Positions 22,888 through 30,800 of a stretch of DNA of 32,607 nt are shown in pieces (within the stretch, counting starts at the first letter, position 1; each line of letters starts with the position of its first letter). This stretch comes from Ruminococcus sp. CAG:563 (GTDB lineage Bacteria; Bacillota; Clostridia; Oscillospirales; Acutalibacteraceae): contig FR882072.1 of the NCBI GenBank assembly GCA_000434915.1, positions 1 through 32,607 on the forward strand. Reading direction: 5' to 3'. The notes beneath the pieces are model-generated. The model did no database searches and was not told where the DNA came from. It saw only the letters and a program-made list of their open reading frames with translations. Position numbers and translations under genes: made by a program.

Positions 22888-24607
22888 ATTTTTTACCTCC
22901 GAGAGTTTCTGTAATGCAAATCTTCCTGTCCTCTATCCTTACTTCCTTGTTGCAAACATTCAGCGCGGCAGGTTTGTGAGTTATTATAATACATGTTCTG
23001 TTTTCGAGTCCTCTGAGATTTTTAAGCAAGCGTTCCTCCGTCGCTTCGTCAAGAGCAGATGTCGCCTCATCAAGCAAAAGAATCGGTGCATCATAAAGAA
23101 TCGCCCTTGCAATCGCAATACGCTGTATCTGACCCTCTGAAAGGCCGAGACCACGCTCTCCAACCACGGTCTCCAATCCCTCCGGGAGCTGAGAAACGAA
23201 CTCATCGGAACAACTCAAACGAATAGCACGCTCAATCTCGTCATCACTCATTTCTTCGCACATAAAGGTTATATTTTCCCTCAATGTGCCGGAAAGAAGC
23301 ATATTGCCCTGCGGAACATAAGAAAACAGTTTTCTTGTGTTTCTGTCAACCTGTCGTTCTGAATTTTCCGTAATAACCTTAATCGTTCCCTTTTCAGGTG
23401 ACATAACGCCTAAAAGCAGCTTAAGCAGTGTACTCTTACCTATTCCCGAAATACCGGTTATTGCAGCAAAATCGCCTTTGTTAATCGTTGCGCTTGCATC
23501 CTCAAAGACGTAATCTCTGTTATATTTAAATGTAATCGAATCGAATTTAACGGATTTCAGCTTTTCATAAAATTCATATCTGTCGCCGATATCATCATCC
23601 GCCTCAAGCTCGTCATCGTAGTTTTCAATTTCAATTATTCTTTCGGCAGAAGCTATAATTGCATAGTAAGTCGGAATCACTCCTGCCAAGGCCGAAAGCG
23701 GCGACTGAATCTGATTGACAAGCTGCAAAATAGCCGTCAATTCACCAACATCAATCACGCCCTGATAGACACGGAATCCGCCAAGCACCATTGCAAAAAG
23801 GTAGCCGAGGCTGAACGCCATCTGAATGCCCGTGTTTGCAAAAATGCTTATAGTTGCTCTCTTTATGCGGATTTTATAGTTATCGTTTTGAAGCTTGCGA
23901 GCCTTGTCCGAAACCTGCTTGTAGGCATTGAACACCTTGATAACAAGCGAGCTCGCTATCGACTCTTGGAAGAAAGAGCGAACCTTTCCGTCGGCCTCCT
24001 GAGCTTTTTTATGGATTCCCTTTAAATAATTTCTGAAGAATGCCGTTGTCAGTGCTATTAAGCCGCCTCCGGCAAGAAAAATTACGGCAAAAATCCAATC
24101 GAGGCCAACCATTATCACAACAGCGGAAATGAGCTTCGTCAAGAGCGAAACAACATTGGGAACAAGTCCCGTAACGCCGTCACAAATTGTCTGAACATCG
24201 GAGGTCAGGCGGTTAAGTAAATCACCGCTGTGGTGCTTCGATATCTCCGAATAATCCTTCTTCATGATTGATTCAAAGACACTCGTTCTGATTTTTATTT
24301 CAATTTTTGCACGGGCACGCTCATACATATTGCTGTTGAAAATCTTCAGCGAAATTTGTACAAGGACAAGAATAAGAAGATATATTGCGCCGTGCTTTAA
24401 CAGTTCGGCGTCGCCTCTTGTTGCGCCGTTTATAATATCTTTTGTTCCAAAAGCCGTCAAAATACCGAAATAGGCAAGTGCGGCACTCAAAACAGCATAT
24501 AAAAAGACAAAAAGCCAACTGCCTTTTGATGTCTTTATTATCCATTTAAGAGAGGAAACATCGCTGCCGCCTTTGTGGTTATGACTTCTGGTTTTTTTGT
24601 CTTTCAA
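22877..24607 (-). CDS. ABC transporter, permease-ATPase fusion (peptide exporter candidate)
   Basis: A 576-residue half-transporter. The N-terminal six-helix ABC membrane domain (about 25-330) is followed by an ATPase domain with Walker A GISGIGKST (about 392-400), signature LSEGQIQR (usual LSGGQ altered), Walker B ILLLDEAT with D-loop, and switch His in IITHKP. No N-terminal C39 peptidase domain is present, so cleavage must be done by another protein. The start is TTG at 24607 after AAAGGAT. It lies between the kinase and PqqD genes. Similar proteins (the D component) export lasso peptides. A different cargo cannot be excluded. Confidence 0.88.
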   Translation of the reverse strand: MKDKKTRSHNHKGGSDVSSLKWIIKTSKGSWLFVFLYAVLSAALAYFGILTAFGTKDIINGATRGDAELLKHGAIYLLILVLVQISLKIFNSNMYERARAKIEIKIRTSVFESIMKKDYSEISKHHSGDLLNRLTSDVQTICDGVTGLVPNVVSLLTKLISAVVIMVGLDWIFAVIFLAGGGLIALTTAFFRNYLKGIHKKAQEADGKVRSFFQESIASSLVIKVFNAYKQVSDKARKLQNDNYKIRIKRATISIFANTGIQMAFSLGYLFAMVLGGFRVYQGVIDVGELTAILQLVNQIQSPLSALAGVIPTYYAIIASAERIIEIENYDDELEADDDIGDRYEFYEKLKSVKFDSITFKYNRDYVFEDASATINKGDFAAITGISGIGKSTLLKLLLGVMSPEKGTIKVITENSERQVDRNTRKLFSYVPQGNMLLSGTLRENITFMCEEMSDDEIERAIRLSCSDEFVSQLPEGLETVVGERGLGLSEGQIQRIAIARAILYDAPILLLDEATSALDEATEERLLKNLRGLENRTCIIITHKPAALNVCNKEVRIEDRKICITETLGGKKYEN

Positions 24608-24621
24608 TCTTATCTATCCTT

Positions 24622-25332
24622 TTATAACAGTAATCCTTGGCTCATCGTTTTGTATGAAAGCTCTGCTGCTTCAAGGCTTATATTGCATTTGAGCTTGTAA
24701 ATCGGTACATCGTTTAAAAGCTCATTGAGAAAATCGCAGAGCATAATCATTCTTTCGGGGTTGGCCGGACGAATCGTCTGCGAAATCAGCGGACTGAGAG
24801 CATCATCCGGAGGGATACGCTCAATAGAATTGGTCGGGCTTTGCTCAATAAAGCAAATTGCGCCCAACTCGGCAGATGTATTGACATTTATATCGTTCTT
24901 GCCGGAAAAAGGTGTTCCGAAAATATAATACTTTCCGTCAATCCTTCTGTAGGCCGCCTTATCATCATTGATTATATAAGCCCTTTCGCCCAGAAGCTTC
25001 AGCCAGAGAGATGTGTGGGTTGACTTGCCTGTTGAACATGGTGCCGAAAAAGAATATGCTTTCCCGTCTGCAACAACGGTTGACGAATGTAAAAACATGC
25101 CGTTATATTCAAGCAGCTTAAGATTAAATGCAGAACCGACCCACAAATATTCGAGACCTGCACCCTCTAAAACGTCCTTGTAGTATTCCATTTGCTGTTC
25201 CATCAGGGAATCGCTGACTCCGATTCTGAAATCGGCTTTTTCGTCACAGCGATATTTTTCACTGCGATCTCTGAGCAGGTCGTATCTCGGCTCATAAGCG
25301 ACGTTAAGCCCTGCAATTTTATAAACAGGCAT
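24622..25332 (-). CDS. HprK-like serine kinase (HPr kinase-related, RiPP kinase candidate)
   Basis: A 236-residue protein related to the C-terminal domain of HPr kinase/phosphorylase. The P-loop is APCSTGKST (about 97-105); the acidic segment INDDKAAYRR (121-130) and GTPFSGKNDIN (139-149) match the catalytic Asp and metal-binding parts of the HprK-related kinases found with PqqD genes. No HPr-binding N-terminal domain of canonical HprK is visible. ATG at 25332; the ribosome binding site is weak (AGTGGTG), consistent with lower expression than the upstream peptide. In lasso-type clusters such kinases phosphorylate a serine of the precursor peptide. Confidence 0.8.
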   Translation of the reverse strand: MPVYKIAGLNVAYEPRYDLLRDRSEKYRCDEKADFRIGVSDSLMEQQMEYYKDVLEGAGLEYLWVGSAFNLKLLEYNGMFLHSSTVVADGKAYSFSAPCSTGKSTHTSLWLKLLGERAYIINDDKAAYRRIDGKYYIFGTPFSGKNDINVNTSAELGAICFIEQSPTNSIERIPPDDALSPLISQTIRPANPERMIMLCDFLNELLNDVPIYKLKCNISLEAAELSYKTMSQGLLL

Positions 25333-25404
25333 TTGTTCACCACTTTTCAGATTTTATTCACGTCTACCATTGCGTTAATGATAAATATGAATAAAACCTA
25401 AGTT

Positions 25405-25433
25405 CGGCAGACAACCGTAAAAGCTGTCTGCCG
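25405..25433 (-). terminator. Intergenic hairpin between peptide and kinase genes
   Basis: CGGCAGACA (25405-25413) and TGTCTGCCG (25425-25433) form a 9-bp perfect G+C-rich stem. On the minus strand it is followed by AACTTAGGTTTTATT, which is not a full T-run. It could be a partial terminator or a processing/stability element that lets the peptide be made in excess of the downstream enzymes. Confidence 0.65.
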
Positions 25434-25451
25434 ACTCGGTTCTTTTTGAAA

Positions 25452-25610
25452 TTAGCCAATAATAAGATCGCTACCGATGCTACTTGCTGCAGTCTTAGCC
25501 TTTGTGTCAGGAGCAACCTCTGTCGGAGCAACCGCTGAGTTGCCGTCAGCCATAATATCTTCAACGATATCGAACTTTTTGATATCAAGCTCAGGCTTAT
25601 TGTAGATCAT
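25452..25610 (-). CDS. 52-residue peptide, candidate RiPP precursor
   Basis: A small ORF not found by length-based calling. It reads on the minus strand from ATG at 25610 to TAA at 25454-25452, with GAGGGG at 25619-25624 and 8 nt spacing. The peptide starts MIYNKPELDIKKF and ends with SSIGSDLIIG. Residues 3-8 are Tyr-x-x-Pro-x-Leu, the leader motif recognised by lasso peptide PqqD-like proteins. There is no Cys, His or Trp; Ser25, Ser43, Ser44, Ser47, Thr30, Thr36 and Thr40 are possible kinase targets. It is the first gene behind a consensus promoter and is followed by kinase, exporter, PqqD and S26 peptidase genes. Leader/core boundary and modification are unknown; a short non-RiPP peptide is the alternative. 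Confidence 0.72.
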   Translation of the reverse strand: MIYNKPELDIKKFDIVEDIMADGNSAVAPTEVAPDTKAKTAASSIGSDLIIG

Positions 25611-25710
25611 TTCTTTCACCCCTCAAAATATATTTGATAAAAGGGTAAAAAAATTAAAACAGAATTCTTAACGTTAACATTTAATTTTTATTATCCCAAT
25701 ATCTATGGTA

Positions 25711-25739
25711 ATTTTATCATTTATTGATCCTATTGTCAA
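25711..25739 (-). promoter_or_regulatory. Promoter of the RiPP-like operon
   Basis: Minus strand: -35 TTGACA (25739-25734), 17-bp spacer, -10 TAAAAT (25716-25711). The leader of about 94 nt to the peptide ATG contains a perfect 10-bp palindrome TTAACGTTAA (25668-25677). Confidence 0.78.
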
Positions 25740-25781
25740 CATATTTTTCTTCAAATGAAAGAAAAATTCAAAAACGGCAAA

Positions 25782-25805
25782 GGCTCCGTGCCTAAACACG
25801 GAGCC
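25782..25805 (-). terminator. Terminator after the cohesin-like protein gene
   Basis: On the minus strand GGCTCCGTG (25805-25797) pairs with CACGGAGCC (25790-25782) over 6 nt, followed by TTTGCCGTTTTTGAATTTTT. It isolates the surface-protein genes from the RiPP-like operon. Confidence 0.9.
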
Positions 25806-25830
25806 AAATTAGCATTGTTATTGAAATTTA

Positions 25831-27759
25831 TCAGTATAAGCCTCTACCTGTGATATAATCGCCTGTAAGAGCAAACGTTGTGCTTTCGGCACGAGTTCTC
25901 AAACCGAAGCTGAAGTTGCCAAGATAGAAGTTAGTTTTAACTGTCCAGACAAGCTCGTCGCCATCCTCAACAGGAGTCCATGTAGCCTTATCAAATGTAC
26001 GGGTATTTCCGTCAGCATCGATAAGCTGAACCTTGAATACATCCTTGCTTGTTCTGATGATTACATCATGATAGCCTGCATAAATCTTACCGTCCATGTA
26101 TGTTCCTGCCGGATACATATCGGGAACAGAGATTGAGTGGATACTGAGGTCAAGGCCTTCTGTTGCATTGATTTCAAGTGCAAGACCTGCGTCGTTGTAC
26201 TCATCACCCCATCTGCCGAATACATTGTATGATGCATGAGCAGATGTTGCTGCAACCTTGAAGCTCCAAATCTCGTTGTCGCCGCTTGTTGTGATAACTG
26301 CATCCTCACGGTTGAATGTGAGAGCGTTGTCACCTTCGCCTACAAGACGGATAGCCTTCGGAGAACCGTTAACTGCTACCTGAATGTTAGCATTTGAACC
26401 GATTGTCGGTGTGCCGATAACATCAGCACTTACAAGCTTGTTGAGTGCAAGAGCTGCCTTAGCGTCTGTGATAGCCTTTGCAGCTGAATCAACTGTAGCC
26501 TGCTGATCCTTAGTAAGATCTCTTGCTACGCTTGAACCTGCTGTTACAGCAGAAGCATATGCGTTCCAAGTGGATGCTGTGTAAAGACCTGAAACTGAGC
26601 TGTCGAAACCTGCGATAGCTGCGTCAAGTGCTGTGTAGTCAGCATACTCAACCTGTGCGCCCGCAATCTTAACTTCTGTGCTTTCGATCTCAAGAGTCTT
26701 GTCAAACTGGAATGCACCATCTGAATAGAACATAAACTGTGCATCCGAGCCCTTATCAAGACGATAGAACTGCCAGCACGGAGAAACAGTCTTACCCTCT
26801 GCTTCGCTTGCCATATATTCGTCAAGCTTTTTAACGGTATACATTGCATCGTTCGGGCAGAAGAGCTTTGATACTGCGCCTGCCTTTGCTGTATCCTTTG
26901 CCTTGAACTTATAGGTCATAACCAAGGTGTTGTCACACTTAAGAGTGGGAACCTCGGTAATTGATGAAGATGAGCTGGGCTGAATATAGAAAGTATAGCC
27001 TTCATACTTATCATAGCAACCCTCTTCAGCCTTAATGCTGTCAGGCCACTCTACGCTACGCATATCGCCCAAAGAAGCGTGATCATAATCACCGTAATGG
27101 TTGATTTCGTTATAATCATAGTTTGAGAAAGCCTCACCAAGGGTATGAAGATTTACATCTTCCTTATGGAGGAGATCCTTTCTCTCGCCTCTGTAGTATT
27201 CACTACAACCCATAACATCAACAACTGAATTATCATAGAAAATGGTAGCATACATTGCACCAAACCAGAAATCTGTTGTGAGGTAAAGGTCTACTGTGAA
27301 TTCTTCACCGGGGTTAACTACATCTTTGCTTGCAACAAACCTTGCTGTTGCCTTACCCTTTGACCAATCCTTGTACTCGTACAAGTCATTGGCATTCTCC
27401 CAGTCGTTCTTGTAAGGAGTCTTCATCTTACGATAAAGAGCACCCCACTCTGCGTCTGTTGCAGCATCGCCCTTTGCTTCAAGAGCATGATACTCGTCAA
27501 TAATCTCGTCTTTCCAATAGGAAAGGTTATCTTCGAGAACGTCCTTGCTTGCTGCCTTGCTCTGCATTTCATAACCATACATTCTACCGGTAAGCAATGC
27601 AATGTCAATACGCTCTTTCGGATCTGCGATTGCAAGCTCTTCTTCGGGATAAAGATTACGGTCTTCATCCGTTATGGTGTCGCCGGCGAAACTGCAAATT
27701 GCAAATGCCGAGAAAGCAAGAATCACAGAAAGAACAATGCTGATAAGTTTCTTTGCCAT
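25831..27759 (-). CDS. Exported surface protein with cohesin-like region and a FIVAR-like repeat
   Basis: A 642-residue secreted protein. Signal peptide at residues 1-25. Residues about 136-330 (ARFVASKDVVNPGEEFTVDLYLTTDFWFGAMYATIFYDNSVVDV through TYKFKAKDTAKAGAV) have the layout of cohesin or related beta-sandwich domains: a proline-glycine turn, a YD-x-VV edge and a terminal KFKAK-x-G-type strand. Residues 372-440 form one FIVAR-like three-helix repeat like those of the neighbouring giant. Residues 442-642 are a beta-rich C-terminal domain of unknown family. ATG at 27759 with AAAGGAGGA. It has no dockerin or LPXTG. It lies 53 bp after the giant dockerin gene, so the two are probably cotranscribed. 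A cohesin function would need structural support. Confidence 0.72.
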   Translation of the reverse strand: MAKKLISIVLSVILAFSAFAICSFAGDTITDEDRNLYPEEELAIADPKERIDIALLTGRMYGYEMQSKAASKDVLEDNLSYWKDEIIDEYHALEAKGDAATDAEWGALYRKMKTPYKNDWENANDLYEYKDWSKGKATARFVASKDVVNPGEEFTVDLYLTTDFWFGAMYATIFYDNSVVDVMGCSEYYRGERKDLLHKEDVNLHTLGEAFSNYDYNEINHYGDYDHASLGDMRSVEWPDSIKAEEGCYDKYEGYTFYIQPSSSSSITEVPTLKCDNTLVMTYKFKAKDTAKAGAVSKLFCPNDAMYTVKKLDEYMASEAEGKTVSPCWQFYRLDKGSDAQFMFYSDGAFQFDKTLEIESTEVKIAGAQVEYADYTALDAAIAGFDSSVSGLYTASTWNAYASAVTAGSSVARDLTKDQQATVDSAAKAITDAKAALALNKLVSADVIGTPTIGSNANIQVAVNGSPKAIRLVGEGDNALTFNREDAVITTSGDNEIWSFKVAATSAHASYNVFGRWGDEYNDAGLALEINATEGLDLSIHSISVPDMYPAGTYMDGKIYAGYHDVIIRTSKDVFKVQLIDADGNTRTFDKATWTPVEDGDELVWTVKTNFYLGNFSFGLRTRAESTTFALTGDYITGRGLY

Positions 27760-27812
27760 AAATATTCCTCCTTTAAAATATCTTAATCCATTCTCAATGG
27801 ACTTAAGCCGAG

Positions 27813-30800
27813 TTAAGAAGCCTTACCTGTGCGCTGATTGATTGTTGCGGTCTTGTTGATAACATTATTAAGCAATGTATTATCAACAACGTTAACATAT
27901 CTGTCACCGTTCAGGTTTGCCGCCATTTTTTGTGCCGATGTCAATGTTACAATTTTCTTCAGCGAGCTTGAAAGCAACGCCGAGTCAAGTATTGTAATCG
28001 AACCGTCACCGTTGATATCGCCGTATATGACGAGAGTATAAGTTCCGATAACCTCATTTGTAATTGTTGATGTTACCGTCACCGTTGTGCCTGTTCCGAG
28101 ATATCTGCCCTTATTGCCCGAATAAGTGAGCTTAACATTTTCATATGTAACGAAATTGTTTTGGAAGGCCGTCTTTGACATACCCGTAGCCAAGCCGTAA
28201 ATATAACCGTTCTTAATTATCGTTGTGCTGCCGTCTTTAGCCTTAAAGATTGCCTTAGCATCCTCAAGCTCGAGAGAATCAATATAGCCCTGCAAGGTTG
28301 CGGTCATTTCATCAACCTGCGACTGCTTATCAATCGTCAGCTGCATATTATTCTTCACAGTTTCTTCACGATAAGCATTGATGAGAGCCATTACCTCATC
28401 AAAATTCTTATATGTATTATTATAAATTTCTGAGCTCGAATTGTCAAGCAAATCCAGGATTTTTTGAAGTTCTGTATAGTTTGCCAATTTTTTGACCAAA
28501 TCATTGGTAGCTTTGACGATAGTTTGAGTATATTCATCAACCTCGTTCTGTCGATCTTTTGTCAAGCCGAGAAGAACGCTGTCGAGGGCTTCTTGCAGCT
28601 TTGCAACGCTCTCATCGGTATACCAGCCTGTAGCTATCTTTTCATTTGCAGCGGTAACCGCCTTGTCAAGCTCAGTATAATCCGCCGGGAGCTTTTCAAG
28701 CTTCAGCATTACCGCCTTAATTGACTCAACGTATCTGTCGACCTCATCCTGGTGAGAAATATCAAGATTCCAGTCAATCCGATCTATAGTCAGCTGAAGC
28801 ATAGAAGATGATTCCTGAGTGTAATAATGCGTTGCGATTTCCGCTTCGGCTTTTTTAACAACTTCACGAAGCTTCGTGTAATCCGCACCGATATATTTAA
28901 GGTCAAGCAATGCCTGCTCGATTGCTTCGGCATAGCCTGTAACCTGCTCCTGATATCTGATATCAAGACCTTCTTCGACAGCATTGAGCTTATCCTGAAG
29001 ATTCTGCCAGCTTTCTTCTGTGTAAAGTGATGAATTCGCAGGAACCTTGCCCTTAGCGGTTTCAACTGCCGAGTAATCTGCCGGCTTGTACTTCAAGCCA
29101 CTGATTCCGGTTCTGACCGCCTGCTCATACATATCGACCTTTTTCTGATTTCTGATATCAAGATTCTTGTCGATTGATTTAAGCACGTCGTTGAGAGAAG
29201 CAACCGATTCGTCGGTATAATATCCGGTCTTGATTGCCGCTTCGGCATCCGCAATAGCTTCATTCAGCTTCGTATAATCTGCCGGAAGATACTTGAGGTC
29301 GATTATCGCCTGCTCGATTGCCTTGGCGTAATTGTTGACCTGCTCCTGATATCTGATATCAAGGCCTTCCTCAACCGCATTAATCTTATCCTGCAGATTC
29401 TTCCAGCTCTCTGCTGTATAAAGTGACGAATCCGTCGGAACCTTGCCCTTGGCTGTTGTTACCGCACTGTAATCCGCCGGGTTATATTCAAGCTCCGCAA
29501 CAGCCTTTCTGATTGCCGCTGCATAACCGTCAACCGTCGCCTGCTCGGTAACATCAAGGTTATAGTTAACAAGATTGATAGCGTTCCTTACCGCCGCTCT
29601 TGACGCTGCGGTGTGGAGCTTTTCATCCATCGCTGCATTTGCTTCTTCAATAGCCTTTCTTACATCATCATAATTTGCACCGATATAATCAAGGTCAGCA
29701 ATAGCATCTTCAATATTCTGAGCGAATTTATCAACCTCGGCCTGGTGAGTAATATCAAGGCCTTCTTTGACGGCATTGAGCATATCCTGAAGGTGCTGCC
29801 AGCTCTCCTCGGTGTAAAGTGAGGAATCCGTCGGAACCTTTGCTTTTGCCGTCTTAACCGCACTGTAATCCGCTTCCTTATATATAAGTCCTATGATTGC
29901 TGCACGGATGGCCGGCGGATATGCATCTACCGTTGCCTGCTGAGTGATGTCAAGCTTATAGTTTATTCCGTTGAGAACCTCATTGAGCTTTGCAACGGTT
30001 TCGTCCGTATAAAGTGAGAGATCCGAAGGAATTTCTCCCTTAGCTTTTGTTACCTCGCTGTAATCTGCCGAAAGAAGAACAAGATCTGTTATTGCAGTCT
30101 CAATATCCTTGGCGAAAGCATCAACTCTGCTCTGCTGAGTAATGTCAAGACCTTCAACGACCGCTTTAAGCTTATTTTGAAGATTCTGCCAACTTTCTGC
30201 TGTGTAAATGCTTGAATCGGCAGGAATCTTGCCCTTGGCCGTTTCAACTGCGCTGTAGTCGGCATCCTTATATTTAAGTCCCTCTCTTGCAGCCTTGATT
30301 GCGGCTGCATAGCCGTCAACCGTTGGCTGCTGCGGCTTGCCGAGAGTTCTGTCAACCGCATTGACCGCATCATTGAGTGTCTTTACCGTTTCATCCGTGT
30401 AAACCGTAAGGTCTGTCGGAATCTTGGCAATTTCGCTGTCAACCTGTGTGTAGTCGGCCGGAACAAACTTAACCTCAAGCTTTGAAATCGCATCGTTGAT
30501 TGCGGCAGCATAACCGTCAACCTGTTTCTGCTTGGTTATATCAAGATTATAAACAACCGAATTAACTGCATTATTTAGGTTTGCAATCGATTCATCTGTG
30601 TAAATGCCCTCGGCAATTTTTGCGTTTGCTTCTTTAACGGCCGTAACAACCGCTGTGTAATCGGCACTCTTTACCTTAAGTGCACCGATCTTAGCTCTGA
30701 TTTCGGAAGCGTAGCCGTCAACCGTTGTCTGATATCTTATGTCAAGCTCTTTGTTTATTCCGCTTATCGTAGTATTTAGAGCCTCAACTGTCTCATCCGT

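Noticed and set aside
25333..25451. Second precursor peptide between the hairpin and the kinase gene
   Set aside because: Only a 7-codon frame (MVDVNKI) is present and no ribosome binding site is seen.
25364..25588. 74-residue minus-strand open frame over the peptide gene
   Set aside because: Its arginine- and leucine-rich product has no ribosome binding site and overlaps the 25452-25610 ORF in another frame; the latter has the better start and context.
27782..27807. Imperfect hairpin between the two surface-protein genes as a terminator
   Set aside because: The stem has a bulge, is A+T-rich and lacks a T-run, so cotranscription is more likely.
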